NCBI GenBank assembly: GCA_964629225.1
Contig: CAZVQC010000009.1
Coordinates: forward strand, 1-64,000
Length of the DNA: 64,000 bases
Direction of reading: 5' to 3'
Source: RUG14199 sp964629225
Lineage (GTDB): Bacteria; Bacillota; Clostridia; Oscillospirales; CAG-272
Shown here: positions 17,355 through 25,752 of the stretch, in pieces
Layout: every line of letters starts with the position of its first letter
Position numbering within the stretch: position 1 is the stretch's first letter
Position numbers and translations under genes: made by a program
The notes under the pieces: generated by a model
Seen by the model: the letters and a program-made list of their open reading frames with translations, nothing else
Database searches by the model: none
What the model was told of the DNA's origin: nothing

Positions 17355-19163
17355 TCATGTGTTTTTATTTCCCGTTGGAATGTTCGTTATCTTTTTGACA
17401 AAATCGGAGATCCGCCAAAGTTGAGAAGGCTTGTCGTCTCTCAGCCACGCCGCTTCGTATTTCAAAAGCCAACGGTCAAAGTCGGCTTGAAGCACCTCCC
17501 GATCGGTGAAGCCCTCTGCCTCATTTGCGAAAAGGTAGAGACGGTTCATAAGGATGATAGCCTCGGCGGCTATGATGATATCCGAGATTGCAACGTTGTC
17601 ACCGTAGGGAGAAAGCCTCTCGATCTCTTTTTTGCAGTCATCTATGTGGCGAATGGCATCGGCGGCAGAGAGGGAACCGTCCTCGCTGAAGGTCAGCTCC
17701 GTGTTTCTACCCTCGTAGCAGTTGGCGCAGTGCCACATCACGAAGCGGAACCAGTCTGCGGAAAGCTCTGCCTGTCCCAGCTTGTAGACGGTCTTTGAAA
17801 GGTCGATCTCCTTGATGCCGTAGAGCAGGTCGGACGCAGTCTTCTTGAAGGTTTCTCCCATATCGGCATCTATGTTCCAGCCCTTTTGCGCTCCGAATAC
17901 CATTCCGAAGAGGTTGCAGTTAAAACTGCAGGGATGACCGAAATCTCCCCAGTTGGTGTTGAGGATACCGAGGGCGCCGTATTTTTTTGCAAAGGAGGCA
18001 AAGGTGGAGATGTTGTCCTCGGAAGCATCGATGTTTTCAATGAATTTGCTCCAGGATATCGTTCCGGGGCAGACTATCTGCTTGAATCCGAGATCCGAGA
18101 AGAACTTGGGTATCCTCTCCTGAACGTGACCGTAGTTCCAGTTGAGGATCACCGCATCCTCCGGAAGGTGAGCCTTTGCAAGTTCCGAGTGAGCCATGCA
18201 TTCGTCTCCCCAAAGCATCACTTTTTTGCCGTGGCTCTTTACGATGGCTATGAGTTGATCCACATGATGGAAGTAGGCCTCGCCCTTGTCCCGTCCTTTG
18301 TTTCTGCCGTTGCAGAGATCCATCGTCTCGTCACAGCAGATGTTGAATTTGTCCGAGCGGAACAGCGGAATGTATTGCTCTATCATGCTGCCGATGACCT
18401 TTATCGTGTCCGGGTGATAGACGTCGACGGTGTGGTGCCATTGCTTTTCCATCCAGTATTCCGGCCCCATCTTGTGCTCACCGAGCTCGCTTATGTAGTT
18501 GAATCTGTCGCTTTGAAGGAGAGTGAAGAGATGTCCGAAAGTGGACAGAGACGGTACTAGCTCGATAAAATGCTCCCAACAATATGTGTCAAGCTCAAGT
18601 ATCTCATCCGGAGTCAAAGCTTCGTCCACGGTGATGATGCCCTCAAATTCTTTGAACATGAAAGAATCCTCGACGTAGAGCTGAAGGGAATTGATCTTGT
18701 AATAGGATAGCTTGTCCGCAATGTCCTTCAGCTTTTTAAGGCTGTTTACTCTGCCACGGGTGATGTCTTGATAAAAGCCTCTGTATCCCAGATCCGGCTC
18801 GTCAAAGAGTTCAAAACAGGGAAGAGAGTCCCCTTCAAGCGCCACCGCTTGCCTCAGGGACTGAACGGCATAGAACGCTCCTGCCGCTCCCTCCGAGGAG
18901 ACGGTACAGCGCTCCGTGTCGGTTTTGACGGAATAGCTCTCAGTGTCGCCGCTTCCCGCCGAGAGGACGATACAGCGCCCTGAGGGGGTAGCAGAGGAGA
19001 TGGTGACTCTCTCTCCGGTGACACGGCAGATATCCTCGGACAAAACGGTAAGAGCCTTCTTGACACGGGGATCAAGGGAGTCTTCCATGAAAATCGAGAT
19101 GCCGCGAAGAGAAAACGATCCGTTCTTTTTTTCGTACTTTTTTGGTGTCGGGATAATGTTCAT
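17355..19163 (-). CDS. GH20-family beta-N-acetylhexosaminidase-like protein
   Basis: A 602-residue protein with the GH20 layout. An N-terminal GH20b-like alpha/beta domain covers ~1-125, starting IIPTPKKYEKK. The TIM barrel begins at GYRGFYQDITRGRV, and the catalytic Asp-Glu pair lies in NICCDETM near residue 270. A W-rich strand (WGDECMAH, then LNWNYGH) lines the sugar pocket. No signal peptide is present, so it should act on imported GlcNAc or GalNAc glycosides. It lies 51 bp after thiamine pyrophosphokinase with no terminator seen between, so it may be read from the TPP-controlled transcript. The link to thiamine is unexplained. Confidence 0.87.
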   Translation of the reverse strand: MNIIPTPKKYEKKNGSFSLRGISIFMEDSLDPRVKKALTVLSEDICRVTGERVTISSATPSGRCIVLSAGSGDTESYSVKTDTERCTVSSEGAAGAFYAVQSLRQAVALEGDSLPCFELFDEPDLGYRGFYQDITRGRVNSLKKLKDIADKLSYYKINSLQLYVEDSFMFKEFEGIITVDEALTPDEILELDTYCWEHFIELVPSLSTFGHLFTLLQSDRFNYISELGEHKMGPEYWMEKQWHHTVDVYHPDTIKVIGSMIEQYIPLFRSDKFNICCDETMDLCNGRNKGRDKGEAYFHHVDQLIAIVKSHGKKVMLWGDECMAHSELAKAHLPEDAVILNWNYGHVQERIPKFFSDLGFKQIVCPGTISWSKFIENIDASEDNISTFASFAKKYGALGILNTNWGDFGHPCSFNCNLFGMVFGAQKGWNIDADMGETFKKTASDLLYGIKEIDLSKTVYKLGQAELSADWFRFVMWHCANCYEGRNTELTFSEDGSLSAADAIRHIDDCKKEIERLSPYGDNVAISDIIIAAEAIILMNRLYLFANEAEGFTDREVLQADFDRWLLKYEAAWLRDDKPSQLWRISDFVKKITNIPTGNKNT

Positions 19164-19214
19164 TTTATCTCTCCTGTGTTTTTAGGTGCTTGTGCACGCT
19201 TGAAATGGTATCGG

Positions 19215-19856
19215 TTATCTGTCTTTCTTTTCAACGACCAAAAATGCGGTGCCGCCGTGGACCGTTATCTCTGCTGTGGGATCCGGCTCATTGCTGACGC
19301 CGATGGGAAAAGAGTTTTTCATTTCGTAGCTGTCAAGGGGGTATTTTGCTCCCGTTTCGGTGACTGTGCAACCGTCGTCGGCGGCAAAAACGGAAAAGAA
19401 TACTTTTCCTTCAACTGTCACAGTCTCATCTTTCAGTGGAAAGACGGAGCAGTTTTCGTCCACCAATTCCCCGCGGCAACCGTTTTCTATCAAAAAAAGC
19501 AGAGTTTGAAGGTTTGCAAGGGAGTGGGAGAAGCGCTTGCCTCCGAGAGTACCGAAGATCTCAAAACGGCTGAAGCCTCGGCGCATACCTTCCCTCACCG
19601 CCGCTAATGTGTCCGTATCATCTTTTTCCGTCGGAAGGGAGACGGCGGTGACGCCCGTGGGAGAGGAGCCGAGAGAGTCTGCGTCTCCTACGAAAAGATC
19701 CGGAGTTATGCCAAGTTGCTTCAAGTGAAGATATCCCGCATCGGCGGCGATAAGAAGACCTTCCGGTTCTTTTTCCCGTCTTTGTAAAAACGCCTTTTTT
19801 GAAAAGTCTCCGGCGGAAACTATTCGGCATAACGGGTTGTCGGTGTTATTTTTCAT
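19215..19856 (-). CDS. thiN: thiamine pyrophosphokinase
   Basis: Transfers pyrophosphate from ATP to thiamine, making TPP. The start at 19856 is preferred over an in-frame ATG 17 codons upstream because it follows AAAGGACG and overlaps the thiT stop by 11 bp. The 213 residues carry the family motif DAGYLHLKQLGITPDLFVGD followed by ADSLG near residues 40-65, with the acidic metal-binding cluster. The C-terminal half is the beta-rich thiamine-binding domain. It lies directly behind thiT under one TPP riboswitch, so uptake and activation of thiamine are controlled together. Confidence 0.93.
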   Translation of the reverse strand: MKNNTDNPLCRIVSAGDFSKKAFLQRREKEPEGLLIAADAGYLHLKQLGITPDLFVGDADSLGSSPTGVTAVSLPTEKDDTDTLAAVREGMRRGFSRFEIFGTLGGKRFSHSLANLQTLLFLIENGCRGELVDENCSVFPLKDETVTVEGKVFFSVFAADDGCTVTETGAKYPLDSYEMKNSFPIGVSNEPDPTAEITVHGGTAFLVVEKKDR

Positions 19857-20514
19857 CGGACGTCCTTTCGGAGATAGCGGAAATGCGGAAAATGAAAAAT
19901 GCCACAATGCAAGTGAGTATCATTTCCGGAATCATGTAGAGCCCGTTGTAGACCACCGAATAGATCAGTGAAAGAGCATTTCCGGAAAAATGAGACATTA
20001 TGAATTCGGCAATATCGAGCTCGGCAAAAGCGGTCTCAGTGAAGAACCACTCTGCCCAAGCCCCGTAAAAGACAGTACCGGATACTAAGTGAGCAAGATA
20101 GCAGACACCCTGTGAGACGATGCATCCCAGTATCAGCCGGGAGCGGGTGCGTTTTTTTGCGGCGAAGACGCCTCCGAGACCAAGAGCAGTGTATGCGACC
20201 AAGTAGTCAAGGAGAACGACGCAGAGCGCCATATAGAGCATCATGTAGGAGTCGGAGTCGGGCACGAACAGCGCAGATACCGTTTTGATGCCGAGAAACA
20301 GTTGGATCAGCGAGTAGATAAAAGCACTTCCGAGGCCCCATTTAACGCCGTAGATGAAGGATATCAGTATTATCGGAAGCATTGAAGCAAGAGTAAGTGT
20401 CCCACCGAAACGAAGCTGTAGGAACGGTATCATTTCGGAGACAAGTGCCAGTGCCGTGGCAACGGCGATGAGCATAGCGGAAGTTACGATTTTTTTTGTT
20501 TTAGGTCCTTTCAT
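19846..20514 (-). CDS. thiT: ECF-transporter thiamine-binding S component ThiT
   Basis: Membrane protein of 222 residues with six predicted helices and the ThiT pattern: an early short helix, the FIYGVKWGLGSAF stretch, and an aromatic-rich loop around residues 130-150 that covers the thiamine pocket. It binds thiamine and needs the shared energizing module (EcfA, EcfA', EcfT), not encoded in this window. The start follows AGGAGGAAAAA. A TPP riboswitch and a consensus promoter precede it, and thiN overlaps its end, so the assignment to thiamine is strong. Confidence 0.93.
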   Translation of the reverse strand: MKGPKTKKIVTSAMLIAVATALALVSEMIPFLQLRFGGTLTLASMLPIILISFIYGVKWGLGSAFIYSLIQLFLGIKTVSALFVPDSDSYMMLYMALCVVLLDYLVAYTALGLGGVFAAKKRTRSRLILGCIVSQGVCYLAHLVSGTVFYGAWAEWFFTETAFAELDIAEFIMSHFSGNALSLIYSVVYNGLYMIPEMILTCIVAFFIFRISAISERTSDEK

Positions 20515-20589
20515 TTTTTCCTCCTAAACAGTAACAGTTGCCCGGAACGAGAAAAGCTGCCCGGAATAGGACAGCAAAAAAAGACCACT

Positions 20590-20687
20590 TGAGTACCTAC
20601 GCCGGTATTATCCGTATCAGGTTCGGGCAAAAGCCCCGGGGTCCGGCAAAGCCGTCTCAGCATCACTTTCGTGTAGCGCCCCCTCTT
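20590..20687 (-). promoter_or_regulatory. TPP riboswitch (THI element)
   Basis: On the minus strand the conserved parts appear in order: GAGGGGGCGC at the 5' side of P1/P2, GCTGAGA (pyrimidine-sensing loop), and further on GAACCTGATACGG and ACCGGCGTAGG, ending with P1. It follows the promoter at 20699-20727 and precedes thiT. No clear terminator stem lies between aptamer and start, so control may act on the AGGAGG site, i.e. on translation. Confidence 0.93.
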
Positions 20688-20698
20688 TAATTGACTAT

Positions 20699-20727
20699 AG
20701 TATAGCACGGATGATCCCAATTGTCAA
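20699..20727 (-). promoter_or_regulatory. promoter of the thiT operon
   Basis: TTGACA, 17 bp, TATACT on the minus strand; the transcript would start a few bases before the riboswitch. Confidence 0.75.
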
Positions 20728-20814
20728 TACAAAAATGCCCTCGCAGTGCAATTAATTGTCAAAATGAGGCTTTGACGGTTAGAAAGATTGATGTTTGCCG
20801 GGGTGGGGGGGTGC

Positions 20815-21240
20815 TTTACGAAATGATGAAGGAGGGGCGCCGCACAGATTCCGCTTCCCGAATGCTCGCCTTGCTCACCGGGAAACAGGACGCGCGGCTC
20901 CCGGCGCCCCTCCGCTCCCCCGCCTGCGGCGACATCGCGGAGCCTGCGCCNNNNNNNNNNNNNNNNNNNNNNNNNNNNNNNNNNNNNNNNNNNNNNNNNN
21001 NNNNNNNNNNNNNNNNNNNNNNNNNNNNNNNNNNNNNNNNNNNNNNNNNNCCCGCCTGCGGCGACATCGCGGAGCCTGCGCCTCCCCCATCCACCGCAAG
21101 CGGTCTCCCTTCCCCGGAGGGAAGGCTCCCGGCGCCCCTCCGCTCCCCCGCCTGCGGCGACATCGCGGAGCCTGCGCCTCCCCCATCCACCGCAAGCGGT
21201 CCCCCTTCCCCCGGCGGGGGAAGGCTCTTTCCCCCCATTT
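20815..21240. repeat. GC-rich 96-bp tandem repeat, interrupted by the scaffold gap
   Basis: Units recur with a 96-bp period (the same CCTGCG begins at 21055 and 21151; an earlier copy is at 20923). Each has internal palindromes: ACCGC with GCGGT, and CTTCCC paired with GGGAAG. A related copy lies at 62716-62912. The block is clearly richer in GC than flanking genes. Frames through it are repeat products, not genes. Together with the riboswitch and two promoters this fills the gene-free stretch 20515-21344. Confidence 0.85.
20951..21050. other. assembly gap of 100 N
   Basis: Exactly 100 undetermined bases inside the tandem repeat. This is the usual placeholder for a gap of unknown size, so the true repeat number is not known. 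Confidence 0.98.
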
Positions 21241-21263
21241 CCCCCACTTTTTTTCGACGGTGA

Positions 21264-21292
21264 TTGAAATACCGCATAAAAAGAGGTATAAT
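21264..21292 (+). promoter_or_regulatory. promoter of the flavin reductase-rubredoxin gene
   Basis: TTGAAA, 17 bp, TATAAT, 52 bp before the ATG and right after the repeat block. Confidence 0.7.
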
Positions 21293-21344
21293 AAGAGAAG
21301 AAAGAGAAAAATAAAAGATCTCACACCGCAAAAAGGAGACTAAA

Positions 21345-22061
21345 ATGGATAACAAAGCAATGTTCAAATTCAGCTACGGCCTCTTCGTTCTGACAGCAAC
21401 GGAAAACGGAAAAGATAACGGATGCATCATCAATACCGCAGGTCAAGTCACAGCAGTGCCCAATAGGGTCTCCGTCTGTGTCAATAAGGATAATTTTACC
21501 CACGGTATGATCCAAAGAACGGGAAAGCTCACCCTCTCGATAATCGGCGAGGATGCCGATTTCGACCTCTTTGTCCACTTCGGCTTCTCGTCGGGAAAAG
21601 ATACCGATAAGTTCAAAAACTTCACCCATTGTAAAAGAGGCGAAAACGGTATCCTTGCCGTCACAAAAGGAACGAATGCCGCCGTCTCCGTCAAAGTGTT
21701 GAACTCCGTGGATCTGGGTACCCATACCATGTTTATCGGTGACGTTACCGACTGTGAGATACTCACGGATGCCCCCTCCGCCACATACCAATACTATTTC
21801 GATAATATCAAGCCCGCCCCCGGTAAAATAGCACCCGACACGGCAGACAAGACCCAACCCGCAGCAAATACCGAAAGCATGACCGCATCCTCCGACGCCT
21901 CCGATACCCCAGCCCCCAAGAAAAAAACAAAGAAAGTCTGGCGCTGTATCATCTGCGGCTTCGAATACGAAGGAGAGACCCTCCCGCCGGACTATATCTG
22001 CCCCCTCTGCAAGCACCCCGCCTCCGACTTCGAAAAGATCGAAGTGGAAGCGGAAGAATAA
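21345..22061 (+). CDS. flavin reductase-rubredoxin fusion (high-molecular-weight rubredoxin type)
   Basis: This 238-residue protein joins an FMN-binding flavin-reductase-like split barrel (~1-150) to a rubredoxin domain (~187-232). The two are linked by ~30 residues rich in A, T, S and P. The rubredoxin carries both knuckles, CIICG and CPLCK, that bind the iron. The same architecture (Hrb) in anaerobes such as Moorella passes electrons from NAD(P)H to flavodiiron proteins that reduce O2 or NO, so an oxidative or nitrosative defence role is likely. No flavodiiron gene is in the window. The start follows AAAAAGGAGAC. Confidence 0.9.
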   Translation: MDNKAMFKFSYGLFVLTATENGKDNGCIINTAGQVTAVPNRVSVCVNKDNFTHGMIQRTGKLTLSIIGEDADFDLFVHFGFSSGKDTDKFKNFTHCKRGENGILAVTKGTNAAVSVKVLNSVDLGTHTMFIGDVTDCEILTDAPSATYQYYFDNIKPAPGKIAPDTADKTQPAANTESMTASSDASDTPAPKKKTKKVWRCIICGFEYEGETLPPDYICPLCKHPASDFEKIEVEAEE

Positions 22062-22114
22062 TAAAAAAACACCCCCAACAATAAGAAAAAATATCCCCGC
22101 TCTTAAAACAGAAG

Positions 22115-22145
22115 AGGCAGTGCCTATCGGCACTGCCTTTTTTAG
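22115..22145 (+). terminator. terminator of the rubredoxin fusion gene
   Basis: AGGCAGTGCC pairs with GGCACTGCCT around TATC, followed by TTTTTTAG; it also lies just past the converging leucine-rich fragment. Confidence 0.8.
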
Positions 22146-22149
22146 TTTT

Positions 22150-23052
22150 TTATTCAACCCCAAGAAGAATCCTCTTCAGTTTCAGAAGATCCTTTGTGGT
22201 AACGACGCTATCCCCGTCAACATCGGCAGCGCCGAATACGAAGGCGGCATCCTCCGAAAGAACGCTCTGTAAATACTTCTTAAGTGCCAAAAGATCCTTA
22301 CTCGTTATCCTTCCGTCTCCGTCAACGTCACCGGAAACATATTCCTCCTCGACTAAAGCATAGTAACTGAAATGATCCGTAGAAAAGACCATATGACCGT
22401 CTTCATATACCGCATTCATATCGGTCACCGTGCCGTCGTCTGCTATGTGGAATATTTTGCAATTCTCTCCGTCCTTGCCCACCGGTACGGGGATGTATAC
22501 TTTCACTTTTCCCGTAGGCTGTATCTTTTTGCCATCAAGCAAAATGGAAATATCGTAAAGAACTCCATCATCCGTTGCATAGTTTCCACCAAGATTCTCA
22601 AGCACTCCGTCCTTTGCCTCACCGTCACTTACCACGGATACGGAAAACTCTGCCTCGTCGCTTAAAGCGGTCTTTAATGCTTCGATCCTGATGTCATTTG
22701 AGATCAATTCAAAATCGCAATTGAAAACTATTTTTGCACCGTTAAAATCGTTCCCTTTCTTTTCTATCCTCTTCCACTCGCTTTCGGTTCCTGAAAAATA
22801 TATTTTTTCAAGTGATGAACAATTCCAAAAAGCGGTATGATCTATCCGAGTTACACTGCTTGGTATCGTAACTTTCGTGAGCGCAGTACAACCGTCAAAT
22901 GTGTAGAGTTCAATTGAAGTCACTCCCTCCGGTATCATAATATCTGTGAGCGCGGTACAACCGCAAAATGCACAGCCTTCGATCAAAGTAACGCCATATG
23001 ATATTGTTATGTTTTCAAGAGACGAGCAACGATAGAATGCATCGACTCCTAA
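22150..23052 (-). pseudogene. 5'-truncated leucine-rich repeat-dockerin gene
   Basis: The readable frame encodes LRR_5 repeats directly from about 23052 (LGVDAFYRCSSLENITI and on), then a beta-rich domain, then a full two-loop dockerin at the C-terminus (DVDGDGRITSKD and DVDGDSVVTTKD). There is no signal peptide, no ATG and no ribosome binding site in this frame. The only late initiation codon is a TTG at 22986, and a stop lies just upstream. A consensus promoter (23113-23141) and a perfect hairpin (23056-23079) sit immediately before it. I read it as a gene that lost its 5' end by rearrangement, perhaps a silent cassette for its paralogues at 4543-8456. Confidence 0.7.
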
Positions 23053-23055
23053 GTG

Positions 23056-23079
23056 ACAACATAATAGTGATTATGTTGT
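23056..23079. repeat. perfect 10-bp hairpin at the truncation point
   Basis: ACAACATAAT and ATTATGTTGT flank a 4-nt loop exactly at the boundary between promoter region and truncated coding sequence. Confidence 0.7.
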
Positions 23080-23339
23080 ACCGAGATTAAATAATTACAA
23101 TTTTTCATTAACATATTACCACAACCGCCTTGCTAAGTCAATCCTTTTTCGCCCAATTTGTACCATGAATACTGCCAAAGCACCCCAAATCAGGTATGAC
23201 AAGAAAGCCTTTCGCCTTACATTAAAAAACGGCTTGAAACCAAAGTTCAAGTCTCATTTTTTAACCGACTGTAATGGGATCGATCACTCGGCACGGTTTC
23301 GGCTTTTTTCTGCGCAAAGAGCGAACAGGTCTTCGATTT
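23080..23339. other. intergenic region, no gene seen
   Basis: AT-rich. It holds the minus-strand promoter described separately and a weak hairpin at about 23229-23252 (GGCTTGAA with TTCAAGTC, then a T run). No open frame with a ribosome binding site was found. Confidence 0.5.
23113..23141 (-). promoter_or_regulatory. promoter facing the truncated leucine-rich gene
   Basis: TTGACT, 17 bp, TAATAT with an extended TGTGG on the minus strand. It would transcribe the hairpin and the headless leucine-rich frame. Confidence 0.65.
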
Positions 23340-23340
23340 A

Positions 23341-23373
23341 AAAGGTTGCCGAGGAATCTCGGCAACCTTTTTT
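23341..23373. terminator. terminator after the inositol-phosphatase-like gene
   Basis: AAAGGTTGCCGAG pairs with CTCGGCAACCTTT around GAAT, with T or A runs on both sides; it ends 9 nt before the gene's stop. Confidence 0.8.
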
Positions 23374-23381
23374 GTTCTTTT

Positions 23382-24161
23382 TTACTGCGCGAAAAGCTCC
23401 AGAAGGTAGCGGACGTTTCTTTCGGGGCCTGCGATCACGGAGGTCTTTATGGTTCGGTAGTCAAGGGCATCTCCGTCCATGGTGACGCAGATACCGCCGG
23501 CCTCTTTTACGATCAGTGCTGCCGCCGCATAGTCCCAAAGGGCGAGGATGCCCTCAAAAAACACCCCGCACCTTCCTGCTGCCGCATAGCAGAGGTCAAG
23601 CGCTGCGGAGCCGGTGCGCCTCACGTCAAGACACTTGTTGAAGACACGGCGAAGCCTGTCAAAAGTCAGCTCCGTGAGTTCCGGGTTGTAGGGAGACGTG
23701 CCGAAAATAACTATTGAGTCCGAAACGGTGTCCTCCGTGACCCGAATGGGAGTGCCGTTTAAGAAGGCTCCTCCGTTCAAAGATGCCGAAAACATCTCGT
23801 CAAGATACGGGTCGAATACTGCCCCGAATATCGGCCTTCCGTCTTTTAGGCAGGCAATCGAAACACAGCTTCGACGGTAGTTTTTTGAAAAGTTAGCCGT
23901 TCCGTCGATAGGGTCGACTATGAAGCAAAATTCATTTGAAAAGCCGTCGGTCACGTTGTTTTCTTCGCAGACGAATCCCGCAGATGGGTACTTTTCCGAG
24001 AGATCTGCCATTATCATCTTTTGCACCGCCCGGTCATAGTCGGTCACCAAGTCTCGCCGTCCGCTTTTTCGTTCCGTTTTTATATCGTGAGCGGATAAGA
24101 TGAGACTCCCGGCGCGTCTGGCGGCATTTTCCATGTCACGCAATAAGTTAGTTGTGTCCAA
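23382..24161 (-). CDS. inositol monophosphatase family protein
   Basis: Mg2+-dependent, Li+-sensitive sugar phosphatase family member of 260 residues. The metal-binding DPIDGTANF near residue 85 and the C-terminal WDYAAAALIVKEAGG near 210 are intact. The start is uncertain. I prefer the TTG at 24161, which follows AAAGGAAG inside the end of cca (14-bp overlap) and gives the usual length; an in-frame upstream codon at 24248 would add 29 residues unlike the family. The substrate may be inositol phosphate, fructose bisphosphate, NADP or PAP. It is coupled behind cca. Confidence 0.88.
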   Translation of the reverse strand: MDTTNLLRDMENAARRAGSLILSAHDIKTERKSGRRDLVTDYDRAVQKMIMADLSEKYPSAGFVCEENNVTDGFSNEFCFIVDPIDGTANFSKNYRRSCVSIACLKDGRPIFGAVFDPYLDEMFSASLNGGAFLNGTPIRVTEDTVSDSIVIFGTSPYNPELTELTFDRLRRVFNKCLDVRRTGSAALDLCYAAAGRCGVFFEGILALWDYAAAALIVKEAGGICVTMDGDALDYRTIKTSVIAGPERNVRYLLELFAQ

Positions 24162-25506
24162 TACTATCACTTCCTTTGGATCTTTCTGCATTCCGTCTGT
24201 TTTCAAGGGCGGAAAGCAAGTTCTCTTTTTCGTTGGGAAGCCGTTCATCGATCACCTCGGAAAGAAGGTATTCAAGTGCTTCTCCTATCTTGCGACCCTT
24301 GTATCCGAGTGCTGCCACGTCTCGCCCATTCACCGCAAGGGACGAAAGACCGAAGCACCGGGCCTCCTCTTCTATTTTTTCGATGATGGCGGCGATCTGT
24401 TCGGCCTCGGCTCCCCGATCCGGAAATTCCGGTGCATGGGCGGAGGCATCCGCCTTTCTGACTTCACACAGAAGCTTTGCATCCTCCACCGATATTTTTG
24501 TAAGAAGTCTTTTTACAGAGCGCTCCTCCGGTAATAACTGTCTGTCGTGGATGCGGCAGAGAAGGGCGATGGTATTGACGGTCTTTTTATCTGCCCGAAG
24601 TCGCCTAAGCACCTCTTTTGCGATCTCCTCACTCTTTTCCGGATGTCCTTTGAAATGTCTTGTCCCGTCGGGATCCTCTGTGAAAACGTAGGGCTTTCCG
24701 ATGTCGTGAAACAGCATGGTAAGGCGGAGAGTCGGATCCGGTCGGATGGCCTCCACCGTTTTTGCAATGTGAGTAAAAACATCGTAGATATGGTATTTGC
24801 TCTTATGATCGAAGCCCACTGAGGGAGACAGCTCCGGAATTATCTCGCATATCACGTCGGAATAATCGGTGAGGATGCGAAAAACATTCTTTCCGCAAAG
24901 AAGTTTCTTAAGTTCCGAGAATATTCGCTCGGCGGAAATGTTCAAAAGGGAAGCTTTTCTTCTGTGGATAGCTTCCGAGGTGTCGCAGTCGATCTTAAAG
25001 CCGAGGACTGAGGCAAAGCGGAGAGCGCGAATGATTCTCAAAGCATCTTCCCCGAACCGCCTGTCCGGGTCTCCCGTGCATCTCACGGTGCCTTGAACGA
25101 TGTCTTTTTCCCCTTCAAACGGATCGAAGAGCCTTCCGTTTCTGTCCATGGCGATGGAGTTGACGGTCAAGTCCCGTCTTGCCAGATCCTCCTCGATACT
25201 TTTGGTGAAGGATACCGATTCCGGATGCCTCATGTCAAGATACTCTCCGTCCGTGCGGAAGGTAGTTATCTCGAAAGGCTCTCCGTCGCGGACAAGGGTC
25301 ACAGTCCCATGCTTAAGACCTGTTTCGATCAGGGTCTCTCCCGTGAAGATCTCCTCCGTCTCTCTCGGGGTCGCTGACGTGGTGATATCAAAATCGGAGG
25401 GTTCTCTTCCCATCAGAATGTCCCGAACGCATCCGCCCACGGCAAACGCCTCGTATCCGGCGGCTTCTATTTTTTCCAAAATATCGATGACCCGCTTCGG
25501 CAGCAT
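24148..25506 (-). CDS. cca: CCA tRNA nucleotidyltransferase with HD domain
   Basis: Adds or repairs the 3'-terminal CCA of tRNAs. The class II nucleotidyltransferase head shows GGCVRDILMGREPSDFDI near residues 21-38, with the metal-binding DFD. The arginine-rich RRDLTVNSIA and the RALRFASVLGF segments follow. An HD domain (LFHDIGKP near residue 260) is present, as in many Firmicutes homologues. Length 452 is normal. The start follows AGGAGGGAAATT, and a promoter lies at 25547-25575. Confidence 0.95.
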   Translation of the reverse strand: MLPKRVIDILEKIEAAGYEAFAVGGCVRDILMGREPSDFDITTSATPRETEEIFTGETLIETGLKHGTVTLVRDGEPFEITTFRTDGEYLDMRHPESVSFTKSIEEDLARRDLTVNSIAMDRNGRLFDPFEGEKDIVQGTVRCTGDPDRRFGEDALRIIRALRFASVLGFKIDCDTSEAIHRRKASLLNISAERIFSELKKLLCGKNVFRILTDYSDVICEIIPELSPSVGFDHKSKYHIYDVFTHIAKTVEAIRPDPTLRLTMLFHDIGKPYVFTEDPDGTRHFKGHPEKSEEIAKEVLRRLRADKKTVNTIALLCRIHDRQLLPEERSVKRLLTKISVEDAKLLCEVRKADASAHAPEFPDRGAEAEQIAAIIEKIEEEARCFGLSSLAVNGRDVAALGYKGRKIGEALEYLLSEVIDERLPNEKENLLSALENRRNAERSKGSDSIGHN

Positions 25507-25546
25507 AATTTCCCTCCTTAATATCCGGTGTCGTTATCGGAGTCCT

Positions 25547-25575
25547 ATTGTACCATGGCACAGAGAAAAAGTCAA
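25547..25575 (-). promoter_or_regulatory. promoter of cca
   Basis: TTGACT, 17 bp, TACAAT on the minus strand, 41 bp before the cca ATG. Confidence 0.7.
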
Positions 25576-25643
25576 TGCACACAAAGCCAAAGAAGCATAG
25601 ATCGGAAGAAAACAGGACTTTTTACAAGCGGATGACAATGACC

Positions 25644-25672
25644 TTGACAAAGGGTAATGGGTCATGTATAAT
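25644..25672 (+). promoter_or_regulatory. promoter of the flavin reductase-like gene, with inverted repeat
   Basis: TTGACA, 17 bp, TATAAT. The -35 box and spacer lie inside an inverted repeat (ATGACC ... GGTCAT, about 25638-25665) that could bind a regulator. Confidence 0.75.
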
Positions 25673-25752
25673 GACATCGGTCAATGATCTTGAGGTCGGC
25701 AGCTTCTCCGACCCGATAACGATATGGAACAAAACGAAAAAGGAGATATTTC

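Noticed and set aside
20815..21240. Tandem repeats considered as a CRISPR array
   Set aside because: Units of 96 bp are contiguous with no unique spacers between, and no cas genes are in the window.
20721..21343. Overlapping frames of ~180 codons on both strands through the repeat and the N gap
   Set aside because: They translate the 96-bp repeat and undetermined bases; the proteins are repeat artefacts rich in P, G, A and R.
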